A stretch of DNA of 20,780 nt, from the NCBI GenBank assembly GCA_036553725.1, contig DATBOO010000013.1, positions 1 to 20,780 on the forward strand. The letters are read 5' to 3'. The first letter of the stretch is position 1, and each line of letters begins with the position of its first letter. Position numbers and translations under genes: made by a program. The notes beneath the pieces were generated by a model, which ran no database searches, was not told the origin of the DNA, and saw only the letters and a list, made by a program, of their open reading frames with translations. Below are positions 7,538 to 14,387 of the stretch, one piece after another. The DNA comes from Bog-756 sp036553725. Its GTDB lineage: Bacteria > Actinomycetota > Acidimicrobiia > Acidimicrobiales > RAAP-2.

Positions 7538-9556
7538 TCATCCGGGCGCGGGCTCGAGCAATGCGGCGGCCCGGGCCGCCACGTTCTGCGCGGTGAAGCC
7601 GAACTCCTCCAGGGCCACCTCCCCGGGAGCCGAGGCCCCGAAACGGTCGATGCAGACGGTGGCGTCGGCATAGCGGTCCCAGCCGAACGAGCTGGCCGCC
7701 TCCACCGCCAGGCGGGGGATCCCGGCGGGGAGGACCTCGTCCCGGTACCGGTCGGTCTGGACGGCGAACAATTCCCACGAGGGGAACGACACCACCCGGG
7801 CGGCCACTCCGGTCGAGGCCAGCAGGTCGGCGGCCGCCAGGCAGACGTGCACCTCGCTGCCGGTGCCGATGAGCACCACCTGGGGGGGCCCGCCCCCGGC
7901 CTCCCGGAGGACATAGGCGCCCTTGGGCACACCCTGCTCGGCGCGCTCGGCCGTCTCGGCCAGCACCGGGATCTCCTGGCGGGTCAGGATGAGGGCCGTC
8001 GGCCCGGCCCGGTCGACGGCGATGCCCCAGGCCCGGGCCGTCTCGTTGGCGTCCGCCGGGCGGATCACCCTCAGGTTGGGCATGGCCCGGACCGCGGCCA
8101 GCTGCTCGATGGGCTGGTGGGTGGGGCCGTCCTGGCCCAGCCCCACCGAGTCGTGCGTCCACGAGTAGATGACATGGACGTCGGAGAGGGCCGCCACCCG
8201 CACCGCCCCCCGCATGTAGTCGCTGAACACGAAGAAGGTCCCGCCGACCGGCACGATGCCCCGGTGGGCGGCCATGCCGGTCATCACCCCGGCCATCCCG
8301 TGCTCGCGGATCCCGAAGTGGATCAGGTCGCCGCCCGGCTCCCCGGCCGACTGGGCCACGGCGCCGGCCATGGCCATCCCCGTGTTGCCGGTCAGGTCGG
8401 CGCTGCCCGGGATGATCCCCGGGATCAGGTCGCCGGTGGCGTCGAGACAGGCCTTGATGGCCTTGCGGGTGGCCATGGGCCCGTCCTCGGGCATGAAGGT
8501 GGGGAGCTTCGCCTCCCAACCCGGCATGCCGTGGCCCTGCTGGGCCGCCTCCCACCGGGCCTTGTCCCCGGTCCACGCCTCGAAGCGCCCTTCCCAGTCG
8601 GACCGCCACGCCTGCCCCCGGGGGATGCACCGGCGGTACAGCTCGATGACCTCCTCCGGGACCCAGAACGACTCATCCTCAGGCAGGCCGAGGATGCCCT
8701 TGGTCAGCCGGATCTCCTCTTCGGGGAAGGGGTCGCCGTGCGCCTTGGCGGTGTCGGTGAGGTGGGGCGAGGGGTAGCCGATGTGGCTGCGGAGGATGAT
8801 CAGCGAGGGGCGGTCCTCCTCCGCCTTGGCCCGGACGAGTGCCGCCTCCAGGGCCGGGAGGTCGTCGGCCACCTCGCCGATGTCGTCCACCCCCCATCCG
8901 TAGGCGGCGAAGCGCCCGGCCACGTCGTCGGAGTAGGACAACTCGGTGGGCCCGTCGATGGTGATGTGGTTGTCGTCGTAGATGTAGACGAGCCGGCCCA
9001 GCCGGAGATGGCCGGCCAGGGAGGCCGCCTCATGGGAGACGCCCTCCTCGAAGCACCCGTCGCCGGCGATGACGAAGGTGTGGTGGTCGCAGACCTCGGG
9101 CGAGAAGTTGGTCCGGAGCCAGCGCTCGGCGATCCCCATGCCCACGCCGTTCGCCACCCCCTGGCCGAGGGGTCCCGTGGTCAGCTCGACGCCGGGGGTG
9201 TGGCCGAGCTCCGGGTGGCCCGGGGTGCGGCTGCCCCACTGGCGGAACCCCCGCAGGTCGTCGAGGGTCAGCCCGTAGCCGGTGAGGTAGAGCATGGAGT
9301 AGAGCAGGATCGAGGCGTGCCCGTTGGACAGGACGAAGCGGTCGCGGTCCGGCCAGAGCGGGTCCGAGGGGTCGTGGCGCATGACCCTGGTGAAGAGCAC
9401 GTGGGCCAGCGGGGCGAGGGCCATGGCCGTGCCCGAGTGTCCGGAGTTGGCGGCGCGTGGGGCGTCCATGGCCAGGCCGCGGATGACGTTGATCCCGAGC
9501 TGCTCGAGATCGCCGCCGACGGCCGGGTCCGGACTGTGTCGGAGGCGGTCGGTCAT
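7538..9556 (-). CDS. tkt: Transketolase
   Basis: A thiamine-diphosphate enzyme that transfers two-carbon units between pentose, tetrose and hexose phosphates. It has 672 residues, the normal full length. The N-terminal domain contains DRFVLSNGHAS at 72-82, and the thiamine-binding motif runs from GDG at 165-167 to DDN at 194-196. The central pyrimidine-binding domain includes the FGIREHGM segment, where the catalytic Glu of this family lies. The ATG at 9556 is preceded by two TAGGGT boxes, and GGTGA seven bases upstream could serve as a ribosome binding site. It is the first gene of the pentose-phosphate run that goes on to tal, gnd, zwf, pgl and fbiC. It is 99 bp downstream of the FIST gene, so some read-through is possible. 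Confidence 0.97.
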   Translation of the reverse strand: MTDRLRHSPDPAVGGDLEQLGINVIRGLAMDAPRAANSGHSGTAMALAPLAHVLFTRVMRHDPSDPLWPDRDRFVLSNGHASILLYSMLYLTGYGLTLDDLRGFRQWGSRTPGHPELGHTPGVELTTGPLGQGVANGVGMGIAERWLRTNFSPEVCDHHTFVIAGDGCFEEGVSHEAASLAGHLRLGRLVYIYDDNHITIDGPTELSYSDDVAGRFAAYGWGVDDIGEVADDLPALEAALVRAKAEEDRPSLIILRSHIGYPSPHLTDTAKAHGDPFPEEEIRLTKGILGLPEDESFWVPEEVIELYRRCIPRGQAWRSDWEGRFEAWTGDKARWEAAQQGHGMPGWEAKLPTFMPEDGPMATRKAIKACLDATGDLIPGIIPGSADLTGNTGMAMAGAVAQSAGEPGGDLIHFGIREHGMAGVMTGMAAHRGIVPVGGTFFVFSDYMRGAVRVAALSDVHVIYSWTHDSVGLGQDGPTHQPIEQLAAVRAMPNLRVIRPADANETARAWGIAVDRAGPTALILTRQEIPVLAETAERAEQGVPKGAYVLREAGGGPPQVVLIGTGSEVHVCLAAADLLASTGVAARVVSFPSWELFAVQTDRYRDEVLPAGIPRLAVEAASSFGWDRYADATVCIDRFGASAPGEVALEEFGFTAQNVAARAAALLEPAPG

Positions 9557-9565
9557 TTGGGGGTC

Positions 9566-9591
9566 ACCCTACCCATTCGACGGCCACCCTA
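9566..9591 (-). promoter_or_regulatory. Tandem TAGGGT -10-like boxes upstream of tkt
   Basis: Two copies of TAGGGT on the minus strand (9571-9566 and 9591-9586), each inside a longer direct repeat GGTAGGGTGrCC, 20 bp apart. The proximal box ends nine bases before the tkt ATG, which would give a leader of a few bases or none; the distal one gives a short leader. The same hexamer precedes arc and dop in this window. No good -35 hexamer is visible. Confidence 0.5.
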
Positions 9592-9655
9592 CCGGCCGAG
9601 GTGGTGACGCCGGACCGGGGCGACCGGGCCACGGGCCGCGGAGCCGACTGAGCTG

Positions 9656-10804
9656 CTACCGGTCGTGGAAGAGCGCGGCGGACGCGGTGAACGAGTGCAC
9701 GAAGTTGCGCCCACCAATGGGGCCGTACTCGCCGGCGGCGAAGAACCCGCCCATCGGGACGGGCCCGACCGAGTCCACCAGCGTCCGGGCGTCGTGGTCG
9801 GCGTCGTCGAACAGCCGGGTTCCCCGTCCATTGCAGGTGAACATCAGGCCCCCACCCGCCTGCCGGCCGCGCAGGAGCAGGCCCAGCTCGGCATCGGCTG
9901 TCTCGGCGTCCCGGAGGTGGAAGCAGACCGTGCTGCCCAACGGCACCCGATCGTCCACGGCCACCGCGCCCGTCGAGCGGTCGACGCCCACCACGTTGCG
10001 GATCAGGTAGTCGCCGGGGCCCGGATCCTCGGCGTGCTCGTCGATCAGCCGTCCCATGAAGAGCCCGTTGGACTCGATGCCGGCCACCTCCGCGGGGCCG
10101 AGGCTGTTCTTTATCTGGTCGACCAGGCACTCCATGGCGGGGACGCCCGCCACCTCGTAGACCACGTTCCGGTCCGAGCGGGTGACGGTGAGGGGATTCC
10201 CGTAGGGCCGGCAGCCCTGGGAGACGAGGGTCTCGATGCCGACACCGGCTCCGATCAGGACCCCGGTGGCGCCGGAGGAGACGACGGCGTCGCCGACGAC
10301 CAGCCGGCTGCCGCCCGGTCCGCGCCCGCCCGAGGCGTTGCCGCCGATGACCGGCAGCCCGGGACGGACTTCGTCGATCCAGGCCATGAAGGGCTCGGCG
10401 GGGAAGGTGAACGGATCGGCCAGGAGGACCAGGGCGCTCGGCTCGAACCCGAGGTGGTTGGGCCACCCGTCGAAGTGCCAGGAGTCGTCGCCGAGGCGGG
10501 TGGCGGTGAGGGCCACGGGAGCCAGGGGACCGACCCGCCCGGCCCACAGGCTGACGGCCGGGGTCTCTTCGACCTCTCGCCCGGTCCCCACCACCGACTC
10601 CGCCGAGCAGCCGATGAGGGCCAACGGGTGGAGCACGGCGGACACCGCCCCGACGATGTCCTCGAGCGCCCCGGCGTGGGGTCGGGTGGCGAACACCGCC
10701 ACCAGGTCCGGGCGCTCCCCGATGGCCTCGAGCACCGCGCCGGAGACCTCTCCGGTGGCCAGGGCGGCGACCGGGTGCTCGGAGAGGGCGCTGGCAAACG
10801 GCAT
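9656..10804 (-). CDS. FIST-domain (FIST_N plus FIST_C) sensory protein
   Basis: A stand-alone FIST protein of 382 residues. FIST domains are predicted small-ligand sensors often fused to kinases or methyl-accepting proteins; here no output domain is attached. The N-terminal half (about 30-220) has the family pattern GCSAESVVGTGREVEETPAVSLWAG from about 65 to 89. The C-terminal half (about 225-370) has the ESNGLFMGRL region and ends with GGGLMFTCNGRGTRLF and a GGFFAAGEYGPIGG segment typical of FIST_C. No signal peptide or membrane segment was seen, so it is probably cytoplasmic. The ATG at 10804 is five bases after the bicupin stop, so the two form an operon with coupled translation. The frame stays open upstream to 11413, but that part lies antisense-frame inside the bicupin gene and is not coding. 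Ligand and partner are unknown. Confidence 0.85.
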   Translation of the reverse strand: MPFASALSEHPVAALATGEVSGAVLEAIGERPDLVAVFATRPHAGALEDIVGAVSAVLHPLALIGCSAESVVGTGREVEETPAVSLWAGRVGPLAPVALTATRLGDDSWHFDGWPNHLGFEPSALVLLADPFTFPAEPFMAWIDEVRPGLPVIGGNASGGRGPGGSRLVVGDAVVSSGATGVLIGAGVGIETLVSQGCRPYGNPLTVTRSDRNVVYEVAGVPAMECLVDQIKNSLGPAEVAGIESNGLFMGRLIDEHAEDPGPGDYLIRNVVGVDRSTGAVAVDDRVPLGSTVCFHLRDAETADAELGLLLRGRQAGGGLMFTCNGRGTRLFDDADHDARTLVDSVGPVPMGGFFAAGEYGPIGGRNFVHSFTASAALFHDR

Positions 10805-10809
10805 GACGC

Positions 10810-11796
10810 TCAGTCGTCCGCCGGCACGAAGCGGATGTCCAGGGATCGCAGATAGGTGTGGAGGCCGGCGTCCTGGACGGGGACCAGGTAGGCCGGCCGG
10901 CCCGACTCGTTGTGGTGGCTGTGCCAGAGACCGGGCGGTGTCACGAAGGCCCCGGCGGGCTCCCAGTCGACCCGCACCGGATCGAGGATGGCGCCGTCGG
11001 CACCGACGTGGGTGCCGATCAGCGAGTAGCACCCGGGGGAGCAGTCGGTGACGAGGTCGAGGGCGACGCTCTGATGCCGATGGGGCCGTTGGACCCGCCC
11101 CGCCGGAAGCACGCCCAGCATGGCCCACAGCGTATGGGTGACGGTCAGGGTCTGGGGGGTGGCCCTGTTGCCGAGGAGCACGCTCACCCGGCTGCGGGCC
11201 GAGGCCGCGGGGTGGCGCTCGACCTCGGCCAGCCGCTCCCTGGCCTCCGCCCCGTCGAAGCGGGTGGGCTCGAATCGGCCTCGGTCGGGGACGGCGCCGA
11301 GGTAGTGGAGCAGCGGGGCGTCGGTGACCCGGTACAGCAGGGCGCGTGACCGGCCGGCGGCATGCACGGTGGTGCACCCGGCGGGCAGGGTGAGGAAGTC
11401 GCCAGGGCCCCATTCGATGTGGCCCGAGGCGCCCGGACGCCGGAAGTCGCTGTGGCCCTCGCCCCTCAGGCAGTAGTAGAGCTCGCTGGTGGCCTCGGGC
11501 CGGGTGGTCACCTGCTCGCCGGGGTCGATCACCACGAACGAGGCCAGGAGTCCGGGGCTGGTGGCCGGATAGGCGACGCCCAGGTCTGCGGAGAGGTCGA
11601 GGGGGATGATCCCTGACGGCCCGGCGGAGTGGAGCCCGGGCGGGAAGCTGCGGATGGGGACCCGGCTGATCGCACCGGTGCCGATGGGATCCACCGCGGC
11701 CGAATACTCGTAGAAGACCGCATCCCCGGTCCAGTCCTCGACGGCCTCGCCCACCAGCACGGTCGGGCCTTCGGGTGCCGAGGGGCGATTGGCCAT
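10810..11796 (-). CDS. Bicupin protein similar to gentisate 1,2-dioxygenase
   Basis: A 328-residue protein with two cupin folds. The C-terminal cupin (about 220-322) keeps likely metal ligands: His239 and His241 in PHRHQS, and the His cluster at 292-295 in WHSHHNESG. The tail QDAGLHTYLRSLDIRF resembles gentisate 1,2-dioxygenase homologues. The N-terminal cupin (about 84-160; SELYYCLRGEGHSDF, GPGDFLTLPAG) lacks the HxH pair and is probably structural. An Fe(II) ring-cleaving dioxygenase is therefore possible, but no other aromatic-degradation gene is nearby and the substrate cannot be read from the sequence. The ATG at 11796 has GGAGGG directly against it, too close for a normal ribosome binding site, while GATACT lies six bases upstream, which fits a leaderless start. 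The FIST gene follows after five bases. Confidence 0.8.
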   Translation of the reverse strand: MANRPSAPEGPTVLVGEAVEDWTGDAVFYEYSAAVDPIGTGAISRVPIRSFPPGLHSAGPSGIIPLDLSADLGVAYPATSPGLLASFVVIDPGEQVTTRPEATSELYYCLRGEGHSDFRRPGASGHIEWGPGDFLTLPAGCTTVHAAGRSRALLYRVTDAPLLHYLGAVPDRGRFEPTRFDGAEARERLAEVERHPAASARSRVSVLLGNRATPQTLTVTHTLWAMLGVLPAGRVQRPHRHQSVALDLVTDCSPGCYSLIGTHVGADGAILDPVRVDWEPAGAFVTPPGLWHSHHNESGRPAYLVPVQDAGLHTYLRSLDIRFVPADD

Positions 11797-11802
11797 CCCT
11801 CC

Positions 11803-11808
11803 AGTATC
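11803..11808 (-). promoter_or_regulatory. -10-like box of the bicupin/FIST pair
   Basis: GATACT on the minus strand, with six bases between it and the ATG at 11796. The same spacing is seen for the divergent hotdog gene and for dop. No convincing -35 hexamer. Confidence 0.4.
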
Positions 11809-11825
11809 GACGAGCGGCCGGGAGG

Positions 11826-11831
11826 TAGCGT
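11826..11831 (+). promoter_or_regulatory. -10-like box of the hotdog thioesterase gene
   Basis: TAGCGT followed by six bases and then the GTG at 11838. This geometry would place transcription start at or next to the start codon (leaderless). It is 17 bp from the opposite-strand GATACT box, so the two divergent promoters are almost back to back. Confidence 0.45.
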
Positions 11832-11837
11832 CACACG

Positions 11838-12248
11838 GTGCCTGATCTGCGGATCCAAGTCCCCCCCAACTGTGAATTGACCCTGGGAATGACCTGTGTG
11901 GACAAGTCCACGCCGGGTCGGACGGTGTGGCGGATGCGGGCCGACGAGCGCTTCGCCAACCCCGCCGGCATCGTGCAGGGTGGGTTCATCGGTGCCATGG
12001 CCGACTCGGCTATGGGGTCGGCCACCGTCACCTTCGCCCGGGCCGAGGGTCGGGCCGTGTTCTCGTCCAACGTAGAGATGAAGACCAGTTTCCTGGCCCC
12101 GGTGCGGGTGGGATCCCTGCTCGAGTGCACCGCCTCGGTGGTCTCGGGTGGCGCCCGGGTCGCCTTCGCCGAGGCCGAGGTGGTCGACGACCGGGGGAAC
12201 ATCGTGGCCCGGGCCAGTTCGACCTACCTGTTCACCCCCAGGGGATGA
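11838..12248 (+). CDS. PaaI-type hotdog-fold thioesterase
   Basis: A 136-residue single hotdog domain, the usual size for the PaaI/4HBT superfamily of acyl-CoA thioesterases. The central helix segment NPAGIVQGGFIGAMADSAMG (about 42-61) is the family hallmark; where many members have HGG this one has QGG. The Asp in MADSA is the usual acidic residue of the helix. SSNVEMKTSFLAPV (about 75-88) is the following strand. The GTG at 11838 is chosen because it starts just before the first strand and has a TAGCGT box six bases upstream; there is no ribosome binding site in between. It diverges from the bicupin gene with 41 bp between starts. Substrate unknown. Confidence 0.82.
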   Translation: MPDLRIQVPPNCELTLGMTCVDKSTPGRTVWRMRADERFANPAGIVQGGFIGAMADSAMGSATVTFARAEGRAVFSSNVEMKTSFLAPVRVGSLLECTASVVSGGARVAFAEAEVVDDRGNIVARASSTYLFTPRG

Positions 12249-12252
12249 GCGG

Positions 12253-12285
12253 CAGGGCGTCCGGGCCGGACGGGGGCATGCCCTG
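12253..12285 (+). terminator. GC-rich stem-loop after the thioesterase gene (possible terminator)
   Basis: The outer stem CAGGGC (12253-12258) pairs with GCCCTG (12280-12285). The inner stem GTCCGG (12259-12264) pairs with CCGGAC (12266-12271). An eight-base bulge lies on the 3' side. An alternative fold is the perfect palindrome GGGCATGCCC (12274-12283). There is no U run, so intrinsic termination is uncertain, and the element abuts the next -10 box. Confidence 0.3.
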
Positions 12286-12287
12286 CG

Positions 12288-12293
12288 TATAGT
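12288..12293 (+). promoter_or_regulatory. -10 box upstream of the membrane-protein/trmI operon
   Basis: TATAGT is the best -10 match in the window. It lies 74 bp before the GTG at 12368, giving a leader of about 65-70 bases. The -35 region is GC-rich with no clear hexamer. Confidence 0.5.
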
Positions 12294-12367
12294 TGTGACC
12301 AGCAACGAGCCGGTTGCGGTGGAGAGGCAGGCTGGTGGCCGCGTCCTCCAGGGAAGCGAGGAGGAGC

Positions 12368-12733
12368 GTGGCCCGAGGTCGAAGTGTCAGAGGCAAGGGA
12401 TTGGGCGCGCTCCGATCGGAAGGGCGCGAGGCGTTCCAGCTGGTCGTCGACTACATCAAGCAGGAGACCCTCGACCCGCTGAAGGGGCTGGGCCGGTTCA
12501 TGCTCTTCGGTGTGGCCGGTTCGGTGGCACTGGCCATCGGCCTGGTCATCCTGTCGGTGGCCTTCCTCCGCCTGCTCCAGGGCGAAACCGGAAGCACCTT
12601 CGCCGGCAATTGGTCCTGGGTCCCGTATCTCATCTGCACGGTGGCCGTGGTGGCGGTGGCCGCCGTCGCCGTCCGGGCGGTGAGCCGGGGCCTCCGCCGG
12701 AGCGCCGCCAACCCGAAGGAGGAGACCACATGA
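12368..12733 (+). CDS. Small two-helix membrane protein, phage-holin-X-like (actinobacterial)
   Basis: A 121-residue protein with a basic, glycine-rich N-terminus (1-20), an amphipathic stretch (21-40), a membrane helix at about 44-67, a second at about 85-102, and a charged tail. This layout resembles the putative actinobacterial holin-X/DUF1469-like families, which are mostly chromosomal proteins and not lysis factors; assignment is by layout only. The GTG at 12368 is chosen because GAGGAGG lies just upstream (12358-12364). The frame is open to a TTG at 12314 and a GTG at 12335, which lack a good site. Its TGA overlaps the ATG of the next gene (ATGA). It is first in a run of three membrane proteins and trmI. 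Confidence 0.7.
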   Translation: MARGRSVRGKGLGALRSEGREAFQLVVDYIKQETLDPLKGLGRFMLFGVAGSVALAIGLVILSVAFLRLLQGETGSTFAGNWSWVPYLICTVAVVAVAAVAVRAVSRGLRRSAANPKEETT

Positions 12734-12942
12734 GCCCGGCAGCCGAACGCATCACCCGTGACCAGATCGAGACGAAGTTCCGCGAGTTGACCGGGGACGT
12801 GACCGACGAGGTGGAGTCGACCCGGTCACAGGTGGTCACGGTCGGGCTGGCGGCGGCGGTGCTCCTGGTGGCCGCAGTGTTCCTGATCGGCAGGCGGAGC
12901 GGGCGCCGCCGGTCGGCCGTCGTCGAGGTGCGGCGGATCTAG
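12730..12942 (+). CDS. Hypothetical 70-residue single-pass membrane protein
   Basis: Family not recognised. Residues 1-34 are hydrophilic and partly acidic (ITRDQIETKFRELTGDV), 35-54 form one membrane helix, and 55-70 are strongly basic with many Arg, so the C-terminus is probably cytoplasmic. Its ATG overlaps the preceding stop by four bases, and AAGGAGG (12716-12722) lies seven bases upstream, so the start is secure. Coupled translation with the preceding two-helix protein suggests they work together. Function unknown. Confidence 0.75.
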   Translation: MSPAAERITRDQIETKFRELTGDVTDEVESTRSQVVTVGLAAAVLLVAAVFLIGRRSGRRRSAVVEVRRI

Positions 12943-12945
12943 GCC

Positions 12946-13152
12946 GTGGACAACCTGTTGCGGTACATCCAGCTGAAGGCCTTTGGCCGGGGACTGCGGG
13001 GCTATCACACCGCCTGGCTGGTCGTCGGCGTTGCGGTGTGGATGATCAATCGGGCCCGCAATCAGAATGACGTGGTCTACCGCACCCGGCTGAAGCCGGG
13101 CGAGCGTCTGATCGTCGAGACCTCGAAGCCCGCCCCCGCCAGCGACGGCTGA
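12946..13152 (+). CDS. Hypothetical 68-residue membrane-anchored protein
   Basis: Family not recognised. A basic N-terminal segment is followed by a short hydrophobic helix at about 22-35 (TAWLVVGVAVWMI), then a hydrophilic tail with YRTRLKPGERLIVE and a Pro/Ala end. The GTG at 12946 is three bases after the preceding stop and has no good ribosome binding site, so it probably relies on coupling. The trmI start follows its stop by five bases. The tight spacing on both sides supports a real gene despite its size. Confidence 0.65.
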   Translation: MDNLLRYIQLKAFGRGLRGYHTAWLVVGVAVWMINRARNQNDVVYRTRLKPGERLIVETSKPAPASDG

Positions 13153-13157
13153 GCGCC

Positions 13158-13991
13158 GTGGGCCCCTCCGAGGATCGGAGCACCCTGAGGGACGGTGACC
13201 GGGTGCTGCTCCTCGACCCGAAGCAGCGGCGCTACCTGATCACCCTGCGCCGTGGCGCCTCGTTCCACACCCATGTCGGCATCGTCAGCCACGACGACCT
13301 GATCGGGGCCCGTGAGGGCTCGGCCGTCCTCGGGAGCACCGGGCGGCGCTTCTGGGTGGTGCGGCCGACCCTGTCGGACACCGTGTTGAAGATGCCGAGG
13401 GGCGCCCAGGTCATCTACCCGAAGGACTTGGGCGCGATCCTCATCGAGGCGGACATCGCCCCCGGGGTGAAGGTGCTCGAGGCGGGGGTCGGGTCGGGGG
13501 CCCTCTCGATGGCCCTCGTGCGCGCCGGCGCCGAAGTGGTGGGCTATGAGCAGCGTGAGGACTTCGCCGACCGGGCCGTCGGCAACGTGGAGGCCATGCT
13601 GGGTGGGGACGCCCCCTACCGGGTCGAGCTGCGGGACGTCTACCAGGGCATCGAGCTTCGCGGCCTCGACCGGATCCTGCTGGATCTGCCCGAGCCGTGG
13701 CAGGTGCTGCCCCACGCCGAGAAGGCGATGCGGCCGGGCGGGATCCTGTGCGCCTACCTTCCTTCGATCAACCAGACGGCACAACTCCGCAGCGCCATGG
13801 AGCACAGCCGGTTCGGCATGGCCTCGACCCTCGAGGTGCTGCACCGGACCTGGCACATCGAGGCCCGTTCGGTCCGCCCGGACCACCGCATGGTCGGCCA
13901 CACTGGCTTCCTCACCACGGCCCGGCTGCTCTCGCCGGGGGAGGAGGGAACCGGCCCGATGGTCACCGACGGGGACGGAACCCGGGCCTGA
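13158..13991 (+). CDS. trmI: tRNA (adenine-58-N1)-methyltransferase
   Basis: Methylates N1 of A58 in the T-loop of tRNAs using S-adenosylmethionine; bacterial TrmI is a tetramer. At 277 residues it matches the family. A small N-terminal beta domain (about 10-70) precedes the Rossmann methyltransferase core. The SAM-binding motif LEAGVGSGALS is at 107-117, and the catalytic Asp176 lies in LLDLPEPW (174-181). In mycobacteria trmI also sits next to the proteasome ATPase genes, which supports the call. The GTG at 13158 lies five bases after the preceding stop with no ribosome binding site, so coupling is likely. The stop codon abuts the stop of the convergent ferredoxin gene. Confidence 0.94.
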   Translation: MGPSEDRSTLRDGDRVLLLDPKQRRYLITLRRGASFHTHVGIVSHDDLIGAREGSAVLGSTGRRFWVVRPTLSDTVLKMPRGAQVIYPKDLGAILIEADIAPGVKVLEAGVGSGALSMALVRAGAEVVGYEQREDFADRAVGNVEAMLGGDAPYRVELRDVYQGIELRGLDRILLDLPEPWQVLPHAEKAMRPGGILCAYLPSINQTAQLRSAMEHSRFGMASTLEVLHRTWHIEARSVRPDHRMVGHTGFLTTARLLSPGEEGTGPMVTDGDGTRA

Positions 13992-14228
13992 TCAACTCTG
14001 TTCGATGAAGATGCACTCTCCCGGGCACTCCTCGGAGGCTTCGACCACGGCGTCTTCGAGGTCGGTCGGCACGGCAGCCATGCCGGCGGAACCCCCGGGC
14101 TCGTTCTTGACGTCGGCCCCCTCCTTCACATAGGCCAGTCCGTCGTCGAGCAGGGTGAACACAGCGGGCGCGATCTCCTCGCACAGGCCGTCCCCTGTAC
14201 AGAGATCCTGGTCAATCCAGACCTTCAT
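13992..14228 (-). CDS. Ferredoxin, single-cluster [3Fe-4S] type
   Basis: A 78-residue electron carrier. Cluster residues: C10-x-x-D13-x-x-C16 and C68-P-G-E-C72. Asp in place of the second Cys of the usual CxxCxxC is the pattern of [3Fe-4S] or convertible [4Fe-4S] ferredoxins that often serve cytochrome P450s. Between the motifs is an acidic region with a short Gly/Ser-rich insert at 42-52. The ATG at 14228 is chosen because MKVWIDQDLC is the standard N-terminus; the frame stays open to 14300 but the extra 24 residues do not fit the family. GGAG lies a few bases upstream. It converges on trmI and diverges from arc. Its redox partner is not in the window. Confidence 0.9.
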   Translation of the reverse strand: MKVWIDQDLCTGDGLCEEIAPAVFTLLDDGLAYVKEGADVKNEPGGSAGMAAVPTDLEDAVVEASEECPGECIFIEQS

Positions 14229-14277
14229 CAGCTCCGTCTCTCCTACGCTTCTGCCAGTGCACAGGGGCGCGCACACC

Positions 14278-14289
14278 CCGGTCGACCGG
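14278..14289. promoter_or_regulatory. 12-bp perfect palindrome in the ferredoxin leader
   Basis: CCGGTCGACCGG, self-complementary over all 12 bases, 50 bp upstream of the ferredoxin ATG and inside its predicted leader. It may be a protein site or an RNA hairpin, but such GC-rich palindromes can also arise by chance here. Confidence 0.3.
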
Positions 14290-14359
14290 TCTCGGTCCAT
14301 CCGTCAGGTCCCGGTGCGCCCGTGGCCACCGTCGGTCAGAGGACCATGCCCTGGTCCCG

Positions 14360-14365
14360 ATCCTA
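14360..14365 (-). promoter_or_regulatory. -10-like box of the ferredoxin gene
   Basis: TAGGAT on the minus strand (14365-14360). It would give a leader of roughly 125 bases. Its -35 position (about 14383-14388) touches the 15-bp palindrome. The -35 match is poor. Confidence 0.4.
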
Positions 14366-14387
14366 CCTCCAACTGTACCCATTGGGA

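Noticed and set aside
10805..11413. Upstream extension of the FIST frame by about 200 codons
   Set aside because: It lies inside the bicupin gene in another frame and reads as Arg/Pro-rich noise. The ATG at 10804 directly follows the bicupin stop and starts the FIST fold.
12368..12733. Phage lysis holin
   Set aside because: Resemblance to holin-X is by layout only, there is no endolysin or other phage gene, and it sits in a housekeeping operon.
14229..14300. Longer ferredoxin start at 14300
   Set aside because: The extra 24 residues, including two Cys, do not match the family; the ATG at 14228 gives the standard N-terminus.
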